Below, piece by piece: positions 48,604 through 56,560 of a stretch of DNA of 64,000 bases (position 1 is the stretch's first letter; every line of letters starts with the position of its first letter). The notes under the pieces were generated by a model, which did no database searches, was not told the origin of the DNA, and worked only from the letters and a program-made list of their open reading frames with translations. Source of the stretch: Paracoccus sp. M683 (lineage in GTDB: Bacteria; Pseudomonadota; Alphaproteobacteria; Rhodobacterales; Rhodobacteraceae); the NCBI RefSeq assembly GCF_007096355.1, contig NZ_VKDF01000014.1, forward strand, positions 28,319-92,318. Direction: 5' to 3'. The position numbers were made by a program, and so were the translations under genes.

Positions 48604-49245
48604 TCAACCGTGACGCGGCCGCACCCGCGCCACGCTGGCCCGCTTCGCCACTGATGCATAAAGGCCAGCCAGGCGCGGCCTGACGGCCAATGAAACGGGA
48701 TCGTCGCCAAAGAACTCGATCAGCATATAGGCATAGAGATCCAGCGCGCTGACCCCGCTGGCCAGCAGGAACGGCGCGCCCATGATGGCCTGATCCATCA
48801 GCGTGAACTGGTCGAGCAACCGCCGGCGCGCATTGTCGACCAGCGCCGGATGGCTTCGCGGATCGTCAAGAAATCGCTCGGGGTGGTTGAACTGGATGAA
48901 GGTCATGTAGGGGCTTGCGGCCATATAGATCAGCCAGCGCAGAAACCGCGCCCTGTCGGGATGGTCAGGGGCGGGAACAAGCGATGGCTGGGGGTGGTGC
49001 TCGCCCAAGGCGATGATGATGGCGGCGGTCTCGCCGATGATCTCGCCTGACGGGAATGCGAGGGCGGGAACCTGCCCGGTCGGGTTCAGGGCCAGATAGT
49101 CCGGCGACCTGTGCGCGCCGGCCGCCATGTCCACGGCGACCCGCTGATAGGGGACCTGCATCTCGTCGAGCAAAAGTTCGACGACCATCGCCCCGGACAT
49201 CTTTTCCCAGAAAAGCCGGTAATGACCTGTTTCGACTTTCGCCAT
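48604..49245 (-). CDS. Glutathione S-transferase family protein
   Basis: A 213-residue cytosolic GST. The thioredoxin-like N-terminal domain (about 1-78: VELLLDEMQVPYQRVAVDM; NPTGQVPALAFPSGEIIGET with the cis-Pro and glutathione-binding ET) precedes a helical domain (GAPFLLASGVSALDLYAYML). GAGG precedes the ATG at 49245. Last gene of a minus-strand group with DUF4242 and a TPR protein. Confidence 0.9.
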   Translation of the reverse strand: MAKVETGHYRLFWEKMSGAMVVELLLDEMQVPYQRVAVDMAAGAHRSPDYLALNPTGQVPALAFPSGEIIGETAAIIIALGEHHPQPSLVPAPDHPDRARFLRWLIYMAASPYMTFIQFNHPERFLDDPRSHPALVDNARRRLLDQFTLMDQAIMGAPFLLASGVSALDLYAYMLIEFFGDDPVSLAVRPRLAGLYASVAKRASVARVRPRHG

Positions 49246-49272
49246 TGCGCACCTCATTCAGCCAGGCGCCAG

Positions 49273-49557
49273 TCAGCTGTTGGCCGTCAACGGATCTATC
49301 ACCTGCGGGATTTCCGTGATCGTGGCGACGGGGATGCCCGACAGCTCGGAATGCCGTAGGATCGCCGCCTCGCTGTCTGCCAGGTAAATGCAGAAGGTCT
49401 TGTCACTTGCCACATAGGTCTGGACCCATTGGATTCCCGTGCCGATCCGGTCCAGCGCCTGATTTGACGCGCGGGCGGCACCGCAAAGCTCGGCAACCGA
49501 CATTTGGCCGATCGCGGGAATGTCACGCTCGATCATGAAGCGTTTCAACTGTGTCAT
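49273..49557 (-). CDS. DUF4242 domain protein
   Basis: A 94-residue protein of the DUF4242 family, a ferredoxin-like fold related to the nickel-responsive SCO4226 type (FMIERDIPAIGQMSVAELCG; IQWVQTYVASDKTFCIYLAD; SELSGIPVATITEIPQVIDP). Function is not established. It lies between the TPR protein and the GST gene, same strand, with spacings of 50 and 27 bases. Confidence 0.85.
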   Translation of the reverse strand: MTQLKRFMIERDIPAIGQMSVAELCGAARASNQALDRIGTGIQWVQTYVASDKTFCIYLADSEAAILRHSELSGIPVATITEIPQVIDPLTANS

Positions 49558-49607
49558 CGTACGTTCCTTTCTTGTTCACGGTTTCTGGCAGCGCGCCGGG
49601 CGCAGTG

Positions 49608-51101
49608 TCAGTCAAATCGACCCAGCCCCGCCAGACTTCGCGCCCGGTTGGGCGAGACGGCCAGCGCGGCCTTGTAGGTGTCTGTTGCTTCCTCGGCCCG
49701 CTGCATTGCGGCCAGCATATCGCCCAGTAACTCGCGCGCGGGCAGGACATGGCCGGGGGTGACCGGGGCTTTGCCAACGGCATCCTCGGTCTCGGCAGCG
49801 GCTTGCATCAGCGACAGTCCCGCATCGCGGTCGACCTCGTTGAAGGTCGCCCAGGCCTTGATCGCGCCCAACTGAGCGTCGGTCAGCCTTGCCCAATCGT
49901 CAAGGCCACGGTCGGCCATCACCTTGCGCAGCGCGGCAAGCCGGGTCTGCGCCACCTGCGCCGCCGCCGGATCGTTCGACATCACGGCCCCCAGACCCTT
50001 TGCATACCAGGTGATCGCCACGGCCTGCGGGAAACGGTCCCAGCTGATCGCCGCATGGGCAGCCGGCACCAGCGCGGCAGTGGCGGCCCAATCGCCGCTT
50101 TCCAGGGCGACCCGTGCCGGCGCGGCGGCAAGCGCATAGGCCGAGCCGAAATCGTCCTCGATCCTTGCCTGCCCCAGCAGGGCGGCAACCTCGGCGGCGG
50201 CGGCTTCGGTCCGCCCCTGCTGTAGCAGCGCATAGACAAGGTAATCTTGCGCATGGGCGTAATGCCACGAGACCAGAGCGCCCGCCATGGGCTGATCCAG
50301 CGCCGCTGCGGCCGAGCGCCGGTTCCGGGCCTCGACCTCGGCCCATTTTCCAAGCCGGACGAAGATATGCGACGGCATGTGCAGCGCATGCGGCACATCG
50401 GGGGCCATCTTGTCATAGCCCTCGGCAAATTCAGCGGCCCTGTCGGCCAGCGCCGGATGGTCATAGGCATGGATGGCATAGTGGAAGGGCGCCGGATGGT
50501 CCGGTGCCTTCCGGTGCAGAGCCTCCAGCATGGCGCCGGCCTTGGTCCGGGTCGGAAAACCGGGGTCTCCGGGCGCGGCGGTGGCCAGCATCGCAAGGGC
50601 AGCGAATGCGCCGGCGTCCACGTCCTCGGGATAGTCCAGGGCCAGTGTCTGCTGATCCGCCGCCCAGGCCCTCAGCCGTTCCGGGTAAGGTTCGGCAGCC
50701 TTGGCATAAAAGGCGGTCACAGCAGTGATATAGGCGGCTTCACGCGGGGTAGGTGCGGCGATCCGGCTTAGCCGTTCCACCGCTTCAAGACCGATGGCCA
50801 GCGCCGCATCCGACTGCCCGCCGTGCCATGTCGGTTGGAACTGGGTCATCGCCACGCCCCATATGGCCATCGCGCAGGTGGGATCGGCTGCGGCCGAGGC
50901 GCGGAACCGATCCTCGGCCTGATCGTAGGCCATATGATGCAGCAGCACGAGGCCTTGGGTGAAGCGATCCTGTGCGGCGCCGGTGCAGGTGATCGGAAAG
51001 CCGACCTTGCCCAACCCGGCCATGTCATCATCGGCGCTGGCGGTGGCCGCGAAGGCCACGCCGCATAGCACGAGAAGAAAGAATGGCGGTCTGCGCATCA
51101 T
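49608..51101 (-). CDS. Secreted TPR-repeat protein
   Basis: A 497-residue protein with a signal peptide (MMRRPPFFLLVLCGVAFAAT, cleavage near ASADD). Repeated helical pairs follow, e.g. RFTQGLVLLHHMAYDQAEDR (first TPR), CAMAIWGVAMTQFQP, and ELLGDMLAAMQRAEEATDTY (last TPR, about 455-490). The central HAIHAYDHP and HALHMPSHIFVRLGKWAE segments are typical of a bacterial family of extracytoplasmic TPR proteins of unknown role. Two adjacent ATG codons start the gene. A 67-codon gene lies 57 bases upstream. Confidence 0.83.
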   Translation of the reverse strand: MMRRPPFFLLVLCGVAFAATASADDDMAGLGKVGFPITCTGAAQDRFTQGLVLLHHMAYDQAEDRFRASAAADPTCAMAIWGVAMTQFQPTWHGGQSDAALAIGLEAVERLSRIAAPTPREAAYITAVTAFYAKAAEPYPERLRAWAADQQTLALDYPEDVDAGAFAALAMLATAAPGDPGFPTRTKAGAMLEALHRKAPDHPAPFHYAIHAYDHPALADRAAEFAEGYDKMAPDVPHALHMPSHIFVRLGKWAEVEARNRRSAAAALDQPMAGALVSWHYAHAQDYLVYALLQQGRTEAAAAEVAALLGQARIEDDFGSAYALAAAPARVALESGDWAATAALVPAAHAAISWDRFPQAVAITWYAKGLGAVMSNDPAAAQVAQTRLAALRKVMADRGLDDWARLTDAQLGAIKAWATFNEVDRDAGLSLMQAAAETEDAVGKAPVTPGHVLPARELLGDMLAAMQRAEEATDTYKAALAVSPNRARSLAGLGRFD

Positions 51102-51158
51102 GGTGTTCCCTGTTCATGTTCGAGCCCCGCATCAAGCGGCGTCCACCGGCAACATCTG

Positions 51159-51362
51159 TCAGATCTGTGCCGAGGCGGGATCAAAGACCCCGCAGGAATG
51201 CCGCTGAACCTGCCAGCCCGGATGGTCCTTGGCCCAGTCTGCCGCCAGAAACTGTGCGCTGGTCATGCATTGGATCAATGTCATGTCGGTCAGCAGGCGG
51301 GTTTCGGTCCGGCAGCTATCGGGCGCGCCTGTCAGGCAGGCGACGAGGATGAATTCAATCAT
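51159..51362 (-). CDS. Small cysteine-containing protein, 67 aa
   Basis: A short gene encoding MIEFILVACLTGAPDSCRTE and further residues, with four cysteines (including LIQCMTS and RHSCGVFD). The N-terminus is weakly hydrophobic and the four cysteines could pair if exported. GAGGG lies 8 bases before the ATG. It seems to lead the TPR-DUF4242-GST group. No family is assigned. Confidence 0.6.
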   Translation of the reverse strand: MIEFILVACLTGAPDSCRTETRLLTDMTLIQCMTSAQFLAADWAKDHPGWQVQRHSCGVFDPASAQI

Positions 51363-51467
51363 GGTGCCCTCATGGAATGGGGGCGAGCTCGCTATGGGTA
51401 AGATTTGACTGTAGGAAATTTCCCGATTCCCGCAGAGGTCCACTTTACGTCTGTTTGTGGGGGCCAA

Positions 51468-52943
51468 TTACAGGCAGGGTCGCACGGCCTCGCGCAGCAG
51501 CACGACATTCCGCTCGATCTCTGTGACGGGGACGGCGGCGAAGCCGAGATGCAGGGCCTCGGGCGCGCCGCCGCCATAGCAATAGACCCCCATCGGGCGC
51601 GCGACCAGGCCAGCCGCCGCGGCGTGGCGCGCCACCTTGATACCCGACACGCCATCGGGAAGATGCGCGATGATCTGCAACCCGCCGGCCGGGCATTCGA
51701 TCCGCAGCAGATCACCAAAATGGCGCTGCAACATCTCGATCAGGCGGGCGCGCCGCGAGCGATAGCGCTTGCGCATCCGGGTGATGTGGCGGGCGAAATC
51801 GCCATCGCGGATCAGGTCCGCCAAAGCAGCCTGGATATGCAGGGCCGGCTCGACGCCCTGACGAAAAACTTCGGTCTCGAAACGCTCGACCAGATCGACC
51901 GGAACGACAAAATAGGCGGTTCGGATCGCCGGAACCAGAACCTTCGAGAACGTCCCGACATAAAGCACCCGACCCGATCCGCGCGAGTGCAGGGTTGGAA
52001 GCGGCGCGCCATCAAGACGGAACTCGCTGTCATAGTCATCCTCGATGATCCAGGCTTTGATTTGCGCGGCCCAGTCCAGCAGCATGGTCCGCCGCGCGTC
52101 CGACAAGGATGTGCCCGTCGGCCATTGATGGGCCGGGGTCAGATAGGCGCCGGCGCATTCGATCCTGCGCCGGACCAGGTCATCAATGCAGGCGCCCTTG
52201 TCATCGACCGGCACCAGCAGCAGATCATGGCCGATGCTGGCCAGAACGCGCTTGGCGACGACATAGCCGGGATCCTCGACCATGATCCGCGATCCGGGCC
52301 GCCACATGACGCTGGCGATCGCACGGATCGCGGCGCGGGTTGATGTCACGACGATGACCTGTTCGGCACGACAGACTACGCCGCGCGACATGTTCAGATA
52401 TTTGGCCAGTTCCTGCCGCAGGGGACCATAACCGCCGGGATGCGCGTAATCGAGAATGGACTGGTCGCTGCGCAGGGCATGCCGGCGCAGCAGCCGGGAC
52501 CAGCGCAGACGCGGGAATGCGTCCAGGGCGGGGACGCCCGGCTGAAAGGCCAGCGCCGCCGGCTCGCCGATAAATTCGTCCAGATCCTGCGGGCGAAACT
52601 GGTCGTGCGCACGCAGGGTTCGAAACAGCGTTCTGGTTTCCTGGGCACCATCAGGTCCCGGTGCGCCCGGCGCCAGCGCCACGCGCGTGCCAGAACCCCG
52701 GATCGTTTCCAAAAAGCCCTCGGCAATCAGTTGGTCATAGGCCCTTGCACAAGTATTGCGCGAGACGCCCAGATCACGCGCCATCGCCCGCGAAGCCGGC
52801 AGAAAGCTGCCCTGGCGCAAATTCCTTTCGACCATCGCCAGACGAAGCTGCTCGGTGATCTGTTTGTACAGCGGGGCCGGACTTTCACGATCAAGAACGA
52901 TCCAGTTCAGCAGGGCCTTTTGTCGGGATGAGCGCCTTTTCAT
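51468..52943 (-). CDS. MocR-type GntR regulator (PdxR-like) with aminotransferase domain
   Basis: A 491-residue regulator. A GntR winged helix (about 22-90: APLYKQITEQLRLAMVERNL; PASRAMARDLGVSRNTCARA) is joined to a fold-type I PLP domain (about 125-480) with YAHPGGYGPLRQELAKYL, DDYDSEFR and the PLP lysine in VGTFSKVLVPAIR. MocR proteins such as PdxR and GabR sense PLP or amino compounds. The MFS transporter gene lies 108 bases upstream on the same strand and may be its target. Confidence 0.9.
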   Translation of the reverse strand: MKRRSSRQKALLNWIVLDRESPAPLYKQITEQLRLAMVERNLRQGSFLPASRAMARDLGVSRNTCARAYDQLIAEGFLETIRGSGTRVALAPGAPGPDGAQETRTLFRTLRAHDQFRPQDLDEFIGEPAALAFQPGVPALDAFPRLRWSRLLRRHALRSDQSILDYAHPGGYGPLRQELAKYLNMSRGVVCRAEQVIVVTSTRAAIRAIASVMWRPGSRIMVEDPGYVVAKRVLASIGHDLLLVPVDDKGACIDDLVRRRIECAGAYLTPAHQWPTGTSLSDARRTMLLDWAAQIKAWIIEDDYDSEFRLDGAPLPTLHSRGSGRVLYVGTFSKVLVPAIRTAYFVVPVDLVERFETEVFRQGVEPALHIQAALADLIRDGDFARHITRMRKRYRSRRARLIEMLQRHFGDLLRIECPAGGLQIIAHLPDGVSGIKVARHAAAAGLVARPMGVYCYGGGAPEALHLGFAAVPVTEIERNVVLLREAVRPCL

Positions 52944-53051
52944 CAGCGTTGATCCATTCGCTCAGTAGACCTGGACTGTCAGGATAGCACAGATTCACGC
53001 TGGTCCGTTGCCCTGCTGCCTTTCACTGGCCCATGCTGCTTGCGGCGATGG

Positions 53052-54200
53052 CTATGACGCGAAAGGTCCGCCATCGTCGCCACGATCGTTTCGGTCCGGC
53101 ATCAGAGTGGCAACCACAGTTCCCAAAAAGCAAAGCAAAGCCGCGAAAAGAAAGACATAGCTGCTGCTGATCGGATAAAGATGCGCGCTGGCCAGAATTG
53201 CCAGCGCGGTGATCAGGCCCACCGCGGCCGAATATATGCCCGAGGCGCTTGAAAGAAATTCAGGCGCAATGCTTTGCCGCATATAGAAAGCAACGCCGAT
53301 CTGGGTAAAACCAAGTGTCGCCCCTTGCAGAAGTTGAACAACAAGGGTCGGCGCAAGTTCAGCCGAAAGCCCGAAAATTCCCCATCGCAGGATACCCGCG
53401 ATGCAGGCGATACGGATGATCTTTCCGGCCGACAGTCGGGCGGTAATGCGTTTGCCAAGCACGAAGGCAACAATTTCCACACCAACGCCTATGCTCCAGA
53501 AAATGCCAATGGCCGAGGTCGAGTGCCCGGCCTCCATCCAGCGAAATGTGCTGTAGGCGTAAAAGACGCCATGGCATGCCTGGGAAATTGCCGCACTGCC
53601 AAGCAGGACAAGAAAGCCGCGGCTGCGTAAAGCGCGCGATATTGCCGCGAATGTAATCGCAGCTTGGGCATCCCGCGCACGGGATGGAAGCCCGCGGGAT
53701 GTAACAAGCTGCGCCATCAGGGCCGCCAGCAGCAGCCATATGATCGCCCTTGCATCGAACCAGTCGACAAGAAATCCACAAAGCAGGGTCGTCGCCACAA
53801 CAGATGCCGACCCCCAGGCACGAACCTGTCCGAAATCCAGCCGGAAAACCGTCAGATTTGCGATCAGGATGGATTCGGCCAGTGGCACAAGCGGCGAGAC
53901 GAGCGACCGGTAAATAAGAAAGACCGCAACCACCAGAACCGCGCCGGTGATTGTCGTCATGGCGAATGTCGCACAGATCGCACCGACGATCAGCCCGATC
54001 AGGATCGTCTTGTTTCGCCGGGTACGGTCGGCCAGCGTGCCGACCAAGGGGTTGATGACAACGGCGATGATTGCCGCTGCCGCCATGCATGTCCCGATGG
54101 TCGCCTCGCCAAGCCCTTGGGCCTTCAGCCAAAGCGGCATGAACGTGATTCCGATGGCTATCTGCGCATAGAGCGCAATATAGAACGCGTAGAACACCAT
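53052..54200 (-). CDS. MFS transporter (MFS_1-like/HcaT group)
   Basis: A 12-TM major facilitator of about 382 residues. The start MVFYAFYIALYAQIAIGITF leads directly into TM1; the first intracellular loop has GTLADRTRRNK, the expected A-like motif, and the mid-loop carries SRGLPSRARDAQAA. It most resembles the 3-phenylpropionate permease (HcaT) group of MFS_1-like carriers; substrate unknown. The ATG at 54200 (GGGGGA upstream) is preferred because it matches family N-termini; an ATG at 54251 in the same frame would add 17 Trp/Gly-rich residues. Upstream lies the decayed region. Confidence 0.82.
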   Translation of the reverse strand: MVFYAFYIALYAQIAIGITFMPLWLKAQGLGEATIGTCMAAAAIIAVVINPLVGTLADRTRRNKTILIGLIVGAICATFAMTTITGAVLVVAVFLIYRSLVSPLVPLAESILIANLTVFRLDFGQVRAWGSASVVATTLLCGFLVDWFDARAIIWLLLAALMAQLVTSRGLPSRARDAQAAITFAAISRALRSRGFLVLLGSAAISQACHGVFYAYSTFRWMEAGHSTSAIGIFWSIGVGVEIVAFVLGKRITARLSAGKIIRIACIAGILRWGIFGLSAELAPTLVVQLLQGATLGFTQIGVAFYMRQSIAPEFLSSASGIYSAAVGLITALAILASAHLYPISSSYVFLFAALLCFLGTVVATLMPDRNDRGDDGGPFAS

Positions 54201-54385
54201 GTTCTGCCATCCCCCGAACCAACCGTTTCCTGAAGAAATCCACCATTGCAAGCGGGATTGGAAGCCGGCGCTGAAGTTTTCGGGGCGATGGCGGGATCAC
54301 GGAATGATCTTTCCGCGACCTGTCGCACAGGGACAAATCCCCGGCGCGGCCGCCAGGTCATCTTTCAAAAAACAACGAAAAACAA

Positions 54386-54420
54386 ATGCCTGACCAGAGG
54401 AATCCTGGCAGGTGCAAAGG
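54386..54420 (-). terminator. Terminator-like hairpin at the left of the accessory block
   Basis: Read on the minus strand, CCTGCCAG - GATTCCT - CTGGTCAGG is followed by CATTTGTTTTTCGTTGTTTTTT. It closely resembles the terminator at 63852-63898, including the TTTGTTTTT tail, although no gene ends here. Confidence 0.6.
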
Positions 54421-54455
54421 GCGCCTTCCTATGTTGAAAAGCCCCCGGCGCGAAC

Positions 54456-54480
54456 CTGACGCATTCCGGGTTTTGGGGCA
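54456..54480 (+). repeat. Accessory-block inverted repeat, left copy
   Basis: CTGACGCATTCCG-GG-TTTTGGG-G-CA matches the reverse complement of 63909-63933 at 22 of 25 positions. The two copies bracket 9.4 kb of accessory genes. Confidence 0.55.
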
Positions 54481-54483
54481 CGG

Positions 54484-54514
54484 CAAACCCCCGATGATTT
54501 TTTTCGGGGGTTTG
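54484..54514. terminator. Hairpin, possible terminator
   Basis: CAAACCCCCGA - TGATTTTTT - TCGGGGGTTTG is a perfect 11-bp stem directly beside the left inverted repeat. No clear T-tract follows on either strand. Confidence 0.5.
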
Positions 54515-54867
54515 CTTCTACAGCGATACCGAATGACCTCGGAGAGGGGCTCATTTCTCATGATCTCTGAAGGGATTGTATGAGTGGGGACCGCATCCCA
54601 GAGATGACACTGTGATCAGTCAGGCCCATGCCAGGGATCTCGGTGACGCTCAGCACCAATGACACATTGACAGGGACGAGGGTCCAAATGCCTGCCTTTC
54701 GACCGGTGACACAGGTTCTTTGGCACCGGTCGGCCTTTGCAGACTCGTCGGTCTCCTGTCGGCGCACATCCTCGCAGTGGCCCTGAACCGACACGATGGA
54801 TATGCCTATGTCGTAGCAATGGGCCGCCATGGTGATATCGGTCATGCTGAGCGGGAAGGGGCGCTCG

Positions 54868-55209
54868 GAGCAGGGCCGGGCCGAGTTCGTCAGACGGCGC
54901 ATGCTTGTGCTGGACGGGCTGGCCCGCATCGGGCTGTCGGTTCCAGTCCCGCCCGACGGTGCCTTTTACGTCTATTTCGATGTCAGCAGTACCCGTCTGA
55001 CCGCTTGGGAGGTCTGCGAGCGGGTGCTGGAAGAGGTCCATGTCGCGCTGACACCGGGGAAGGATTTCGGCGCGTGCGGTGCAGACAGATATGTGCGGCT
55101 GTCCTATGCGGCCTCCAGCGAGAACCTGGAGGAGGCCATGCGGCGGCTCGGCCGGTTCATGGATCGCTTGGCCGAAAGCACCAAAGCGTTGCGCGCAGCC
55201 AGCGCATAG
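54868..55209 (+). pseudogene. 5'-truncated class I/II aminotransferase remnant
   Basis: About 113 codons correspond only to the C-terminal small domain of a fold-type I aminotransferase: EFVRRRMLVLDGLARIGL, then PPDGAFYVYFDVSS, VCERVLEEVHVALTPGKDFG and DRYVRLSYAASSENLEEAMR. The PLP-binding lysine domain is missing; upstream sequence in the same frame is unrelated and interrupted. An ATG at 54829 keeps a frame open but gives a product without the catalytic domain. It is a deletion remnant at the edge of the accessory block. Confidence 0.75.
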
Positions 55210-55312
55210 GCCGATGTTCGGCGGGCGGGTGAGGCGATGGCGATACGGCGCACCGGCGGTCGTTGGCATCCGTGGTGGTTGCCGGCGACCCGCCAAACCG
55301 ACCCCACGAGCC

Positions 55313-55846
55313 TCACTTTATCAAGGCGACCACCTGGCGGAACATCGGATGCTCAGCGGTCTGAAGCCACTCGAACGCGACCATTTCGGTGGTGACGATC
55401 TCGGCCCCATGCCGCGCCATCCGACGCAAGGCGGCTTCCTTGTTTTCTGGTGTGCGAGAACCAATCGCATCGCGCGCGACGAAGGTTCTGCGAGAGGCGG
55501 CGAGCAGGCCGAGAACGGTCTGCTGGACGCAGACATGCGCCTCGCATCCGAGGACGATCACCTCGGCATCGGAAGGCACCAGATCCAGAAAACCATCCTC
55601 CCGGCAGGCGTTGAAGGATTGCTTGTGCACCAGCGGGTACTGTTCCACCGGGATCTCGCTCACCGTGACACCAAGGCCCTTGGCGTTCTGTTCTGTGAAC
55701 AGGCGCGGAACGTCCAGCAGTCTTGCGATCTGGATCAGTCGGCTGGCGTTCCTGACAGTGATCTCGCCCTCATGGATCGCCGGCATGAGTCGCGCCTGAA
55801 AGTCGATCGTGAGCAGCAGTGATCGAGCCGGATCAATTGTCCGCAT
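55313..55846 (-). CDS. Isochorismatase family cysteine hydrolase
   Basis: A 177-residue hydrolase with the family triad Asp (LLLTIDFQARLMPAI), Lys (LVHKQSFNAC) and Cys (VLGCEAHVCVQQT). Such enzymes cleave isochorismate, nicotinamide or N-carbamoyl compounds; this short form is closest to the YcaC-like/nicotinamidase-related group and its substrate is unknown. The ATG at 55846 overlaps the upstream TetR gene by 14 nt, so the two form an operon. Confidence 0.85.
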   Translation of the reverse strand: MRTIDPARSLLLTIDFQARLMPAIHEGEITVRNASRLIQIARLLDVPRLFTEQNAKGLGVTVSEIPVEQYPLVHKQSFNACREDGFLDLVPSDAEVIVLGCEAHVCVQQTVLGLLAASRRTFVARDAIGSRTPENKEAALRRMARHGAEIVTTEMVAFEWLQTAEHPMFRQVVALIK

Positions 55847-56474
55847 GGCGCAGGCCTTGCCCAAGCTGTTCAACCCTGCTGTCGACATAGGTCTCCATCA
55901 GCTCGGGAGCCGAAGCACCGAACATTCGAATGCGGCCGGTATGTAGCAGCAGCAGAAGCCCGGCAGCATGGGCGAAGCAGTCGACCATCAGCAGATTGCC
56001 CTGCTGCCGCGACGCACCCAGTTCAACTGCGGCCTCAGCGATGGGATGCAAGGCGGCCTCCAGTGCGGCGTTCAGACGCAAATCCCGGTCTTGCCCCAGT
56101 CCGGCCGGCTTCATGCCGCCACGAAACAGGTAGAAACCAAGGTCCAGATCACGAGGGTTCGCGGCATAGAACTGGAAGAAGGACATCGCAGCGGCTTTCA
56201 GCTTTTGATGGGGCGAACTCGCGTGTGAGACCGCAGAGCCGACCTCGGCACCAAGCGATTCCAGCGAGGTCTGCAGCACTTCGGCATACATCGCCTCCTT
56301 GGAGTCGAAGTGAAAATAGAGCGCTGCTGGCGTATAGCCCGCGCGCACGGCGATGGCCCGGAGACTTGCCCCGTCCAATCCTTCTTCAGCAAAGACCTGC
56401 CGCGCCGCATCAAGGATCAACTCGCGCTTGCGCTCGCTTACGGCCTCTCGTCGGCTTTGCCGGTTTTCAGTCAT
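55833..56474 (-). CDS. TetR family regulator
   Basis: A 213-residue regulator with N-terminal HTH (ELILDAARQVFAEEGLDGAS; VRAGYTPAALYFHFDSKEAM, about 18-66) and a helical ligand domain. It is divergent from the HpaB-like flavoprotein gene and overlaps the isochorismatase gene, so it probably controls both. Two dyads lie in the intergenic region. Confidence 0.9.
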   Translation of the reverse strand: MTENRQSRREAVSERKRELILDAARQVFAEEGLDGASLRAIAVRAGYTPAALYFHFDSKEAMYAEVLQTSLESLGAEVGSAVSHASSPHQKLKAAAMSFFQFYAANPRDLDLGFYLFRGGMKPAGLGQDRDLRLNAALEAALHPIAEAAVELGASRQQGNLLMVDCFAHAAGLLLLLHTGRIRMFGASAPELMETYVDSRVEQLGQGLRHADN

Positions 56475-56502
56475 CGTGCCTCCGAATCTTTCTTGACCGA
56501 AT

Positions 56503-56534
56503 CTAACACTGTTTAGTAATTTAACGTTGTTAAA
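56503..56534. promoter_or_regulatory. Candidate TetR operators between the divergent units
   Basis: CTAA-CACTGT-TTAG (56503-56516) and the perfect dyad TTTAAC-GTT-GTTAAA (56520-56534) lie between the TetR start (56474) and the flavoprotein start (56561). Position and symmetry fit autoregulation plus control of the divergent gene. Confidence 0.5.
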
Positions 56535-56560
56535 ATTTTTGAACGCAATGGAGAATCATC

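Larger units (their letters stand above)
54201..54867. other. Decayed, gene-poor junction region
   Basis: About 670 bases without a supportable intact gene. It contains two hairpins (54386-54420 and 54484-54514), one copy of the inverted repeat CTGACGCATTCCGGGTTTTG... (54456-54480) and, on the minus strand, a 95-codon frame (54558-54845) that resembles nothing recognised. Composition changes across it, and an aminotransferase remnant starts abruptly near 54868, so this looks like a recombination boundary. Confidence 0.55.

Noticed and set aside
54558..54845. 95-codon minus-strand frame in the decayed region
   Set aside because: It looks protein-like in its last third but matches no family I recognise, and it sits in a rearranged segment; listed only as part of the junction region.
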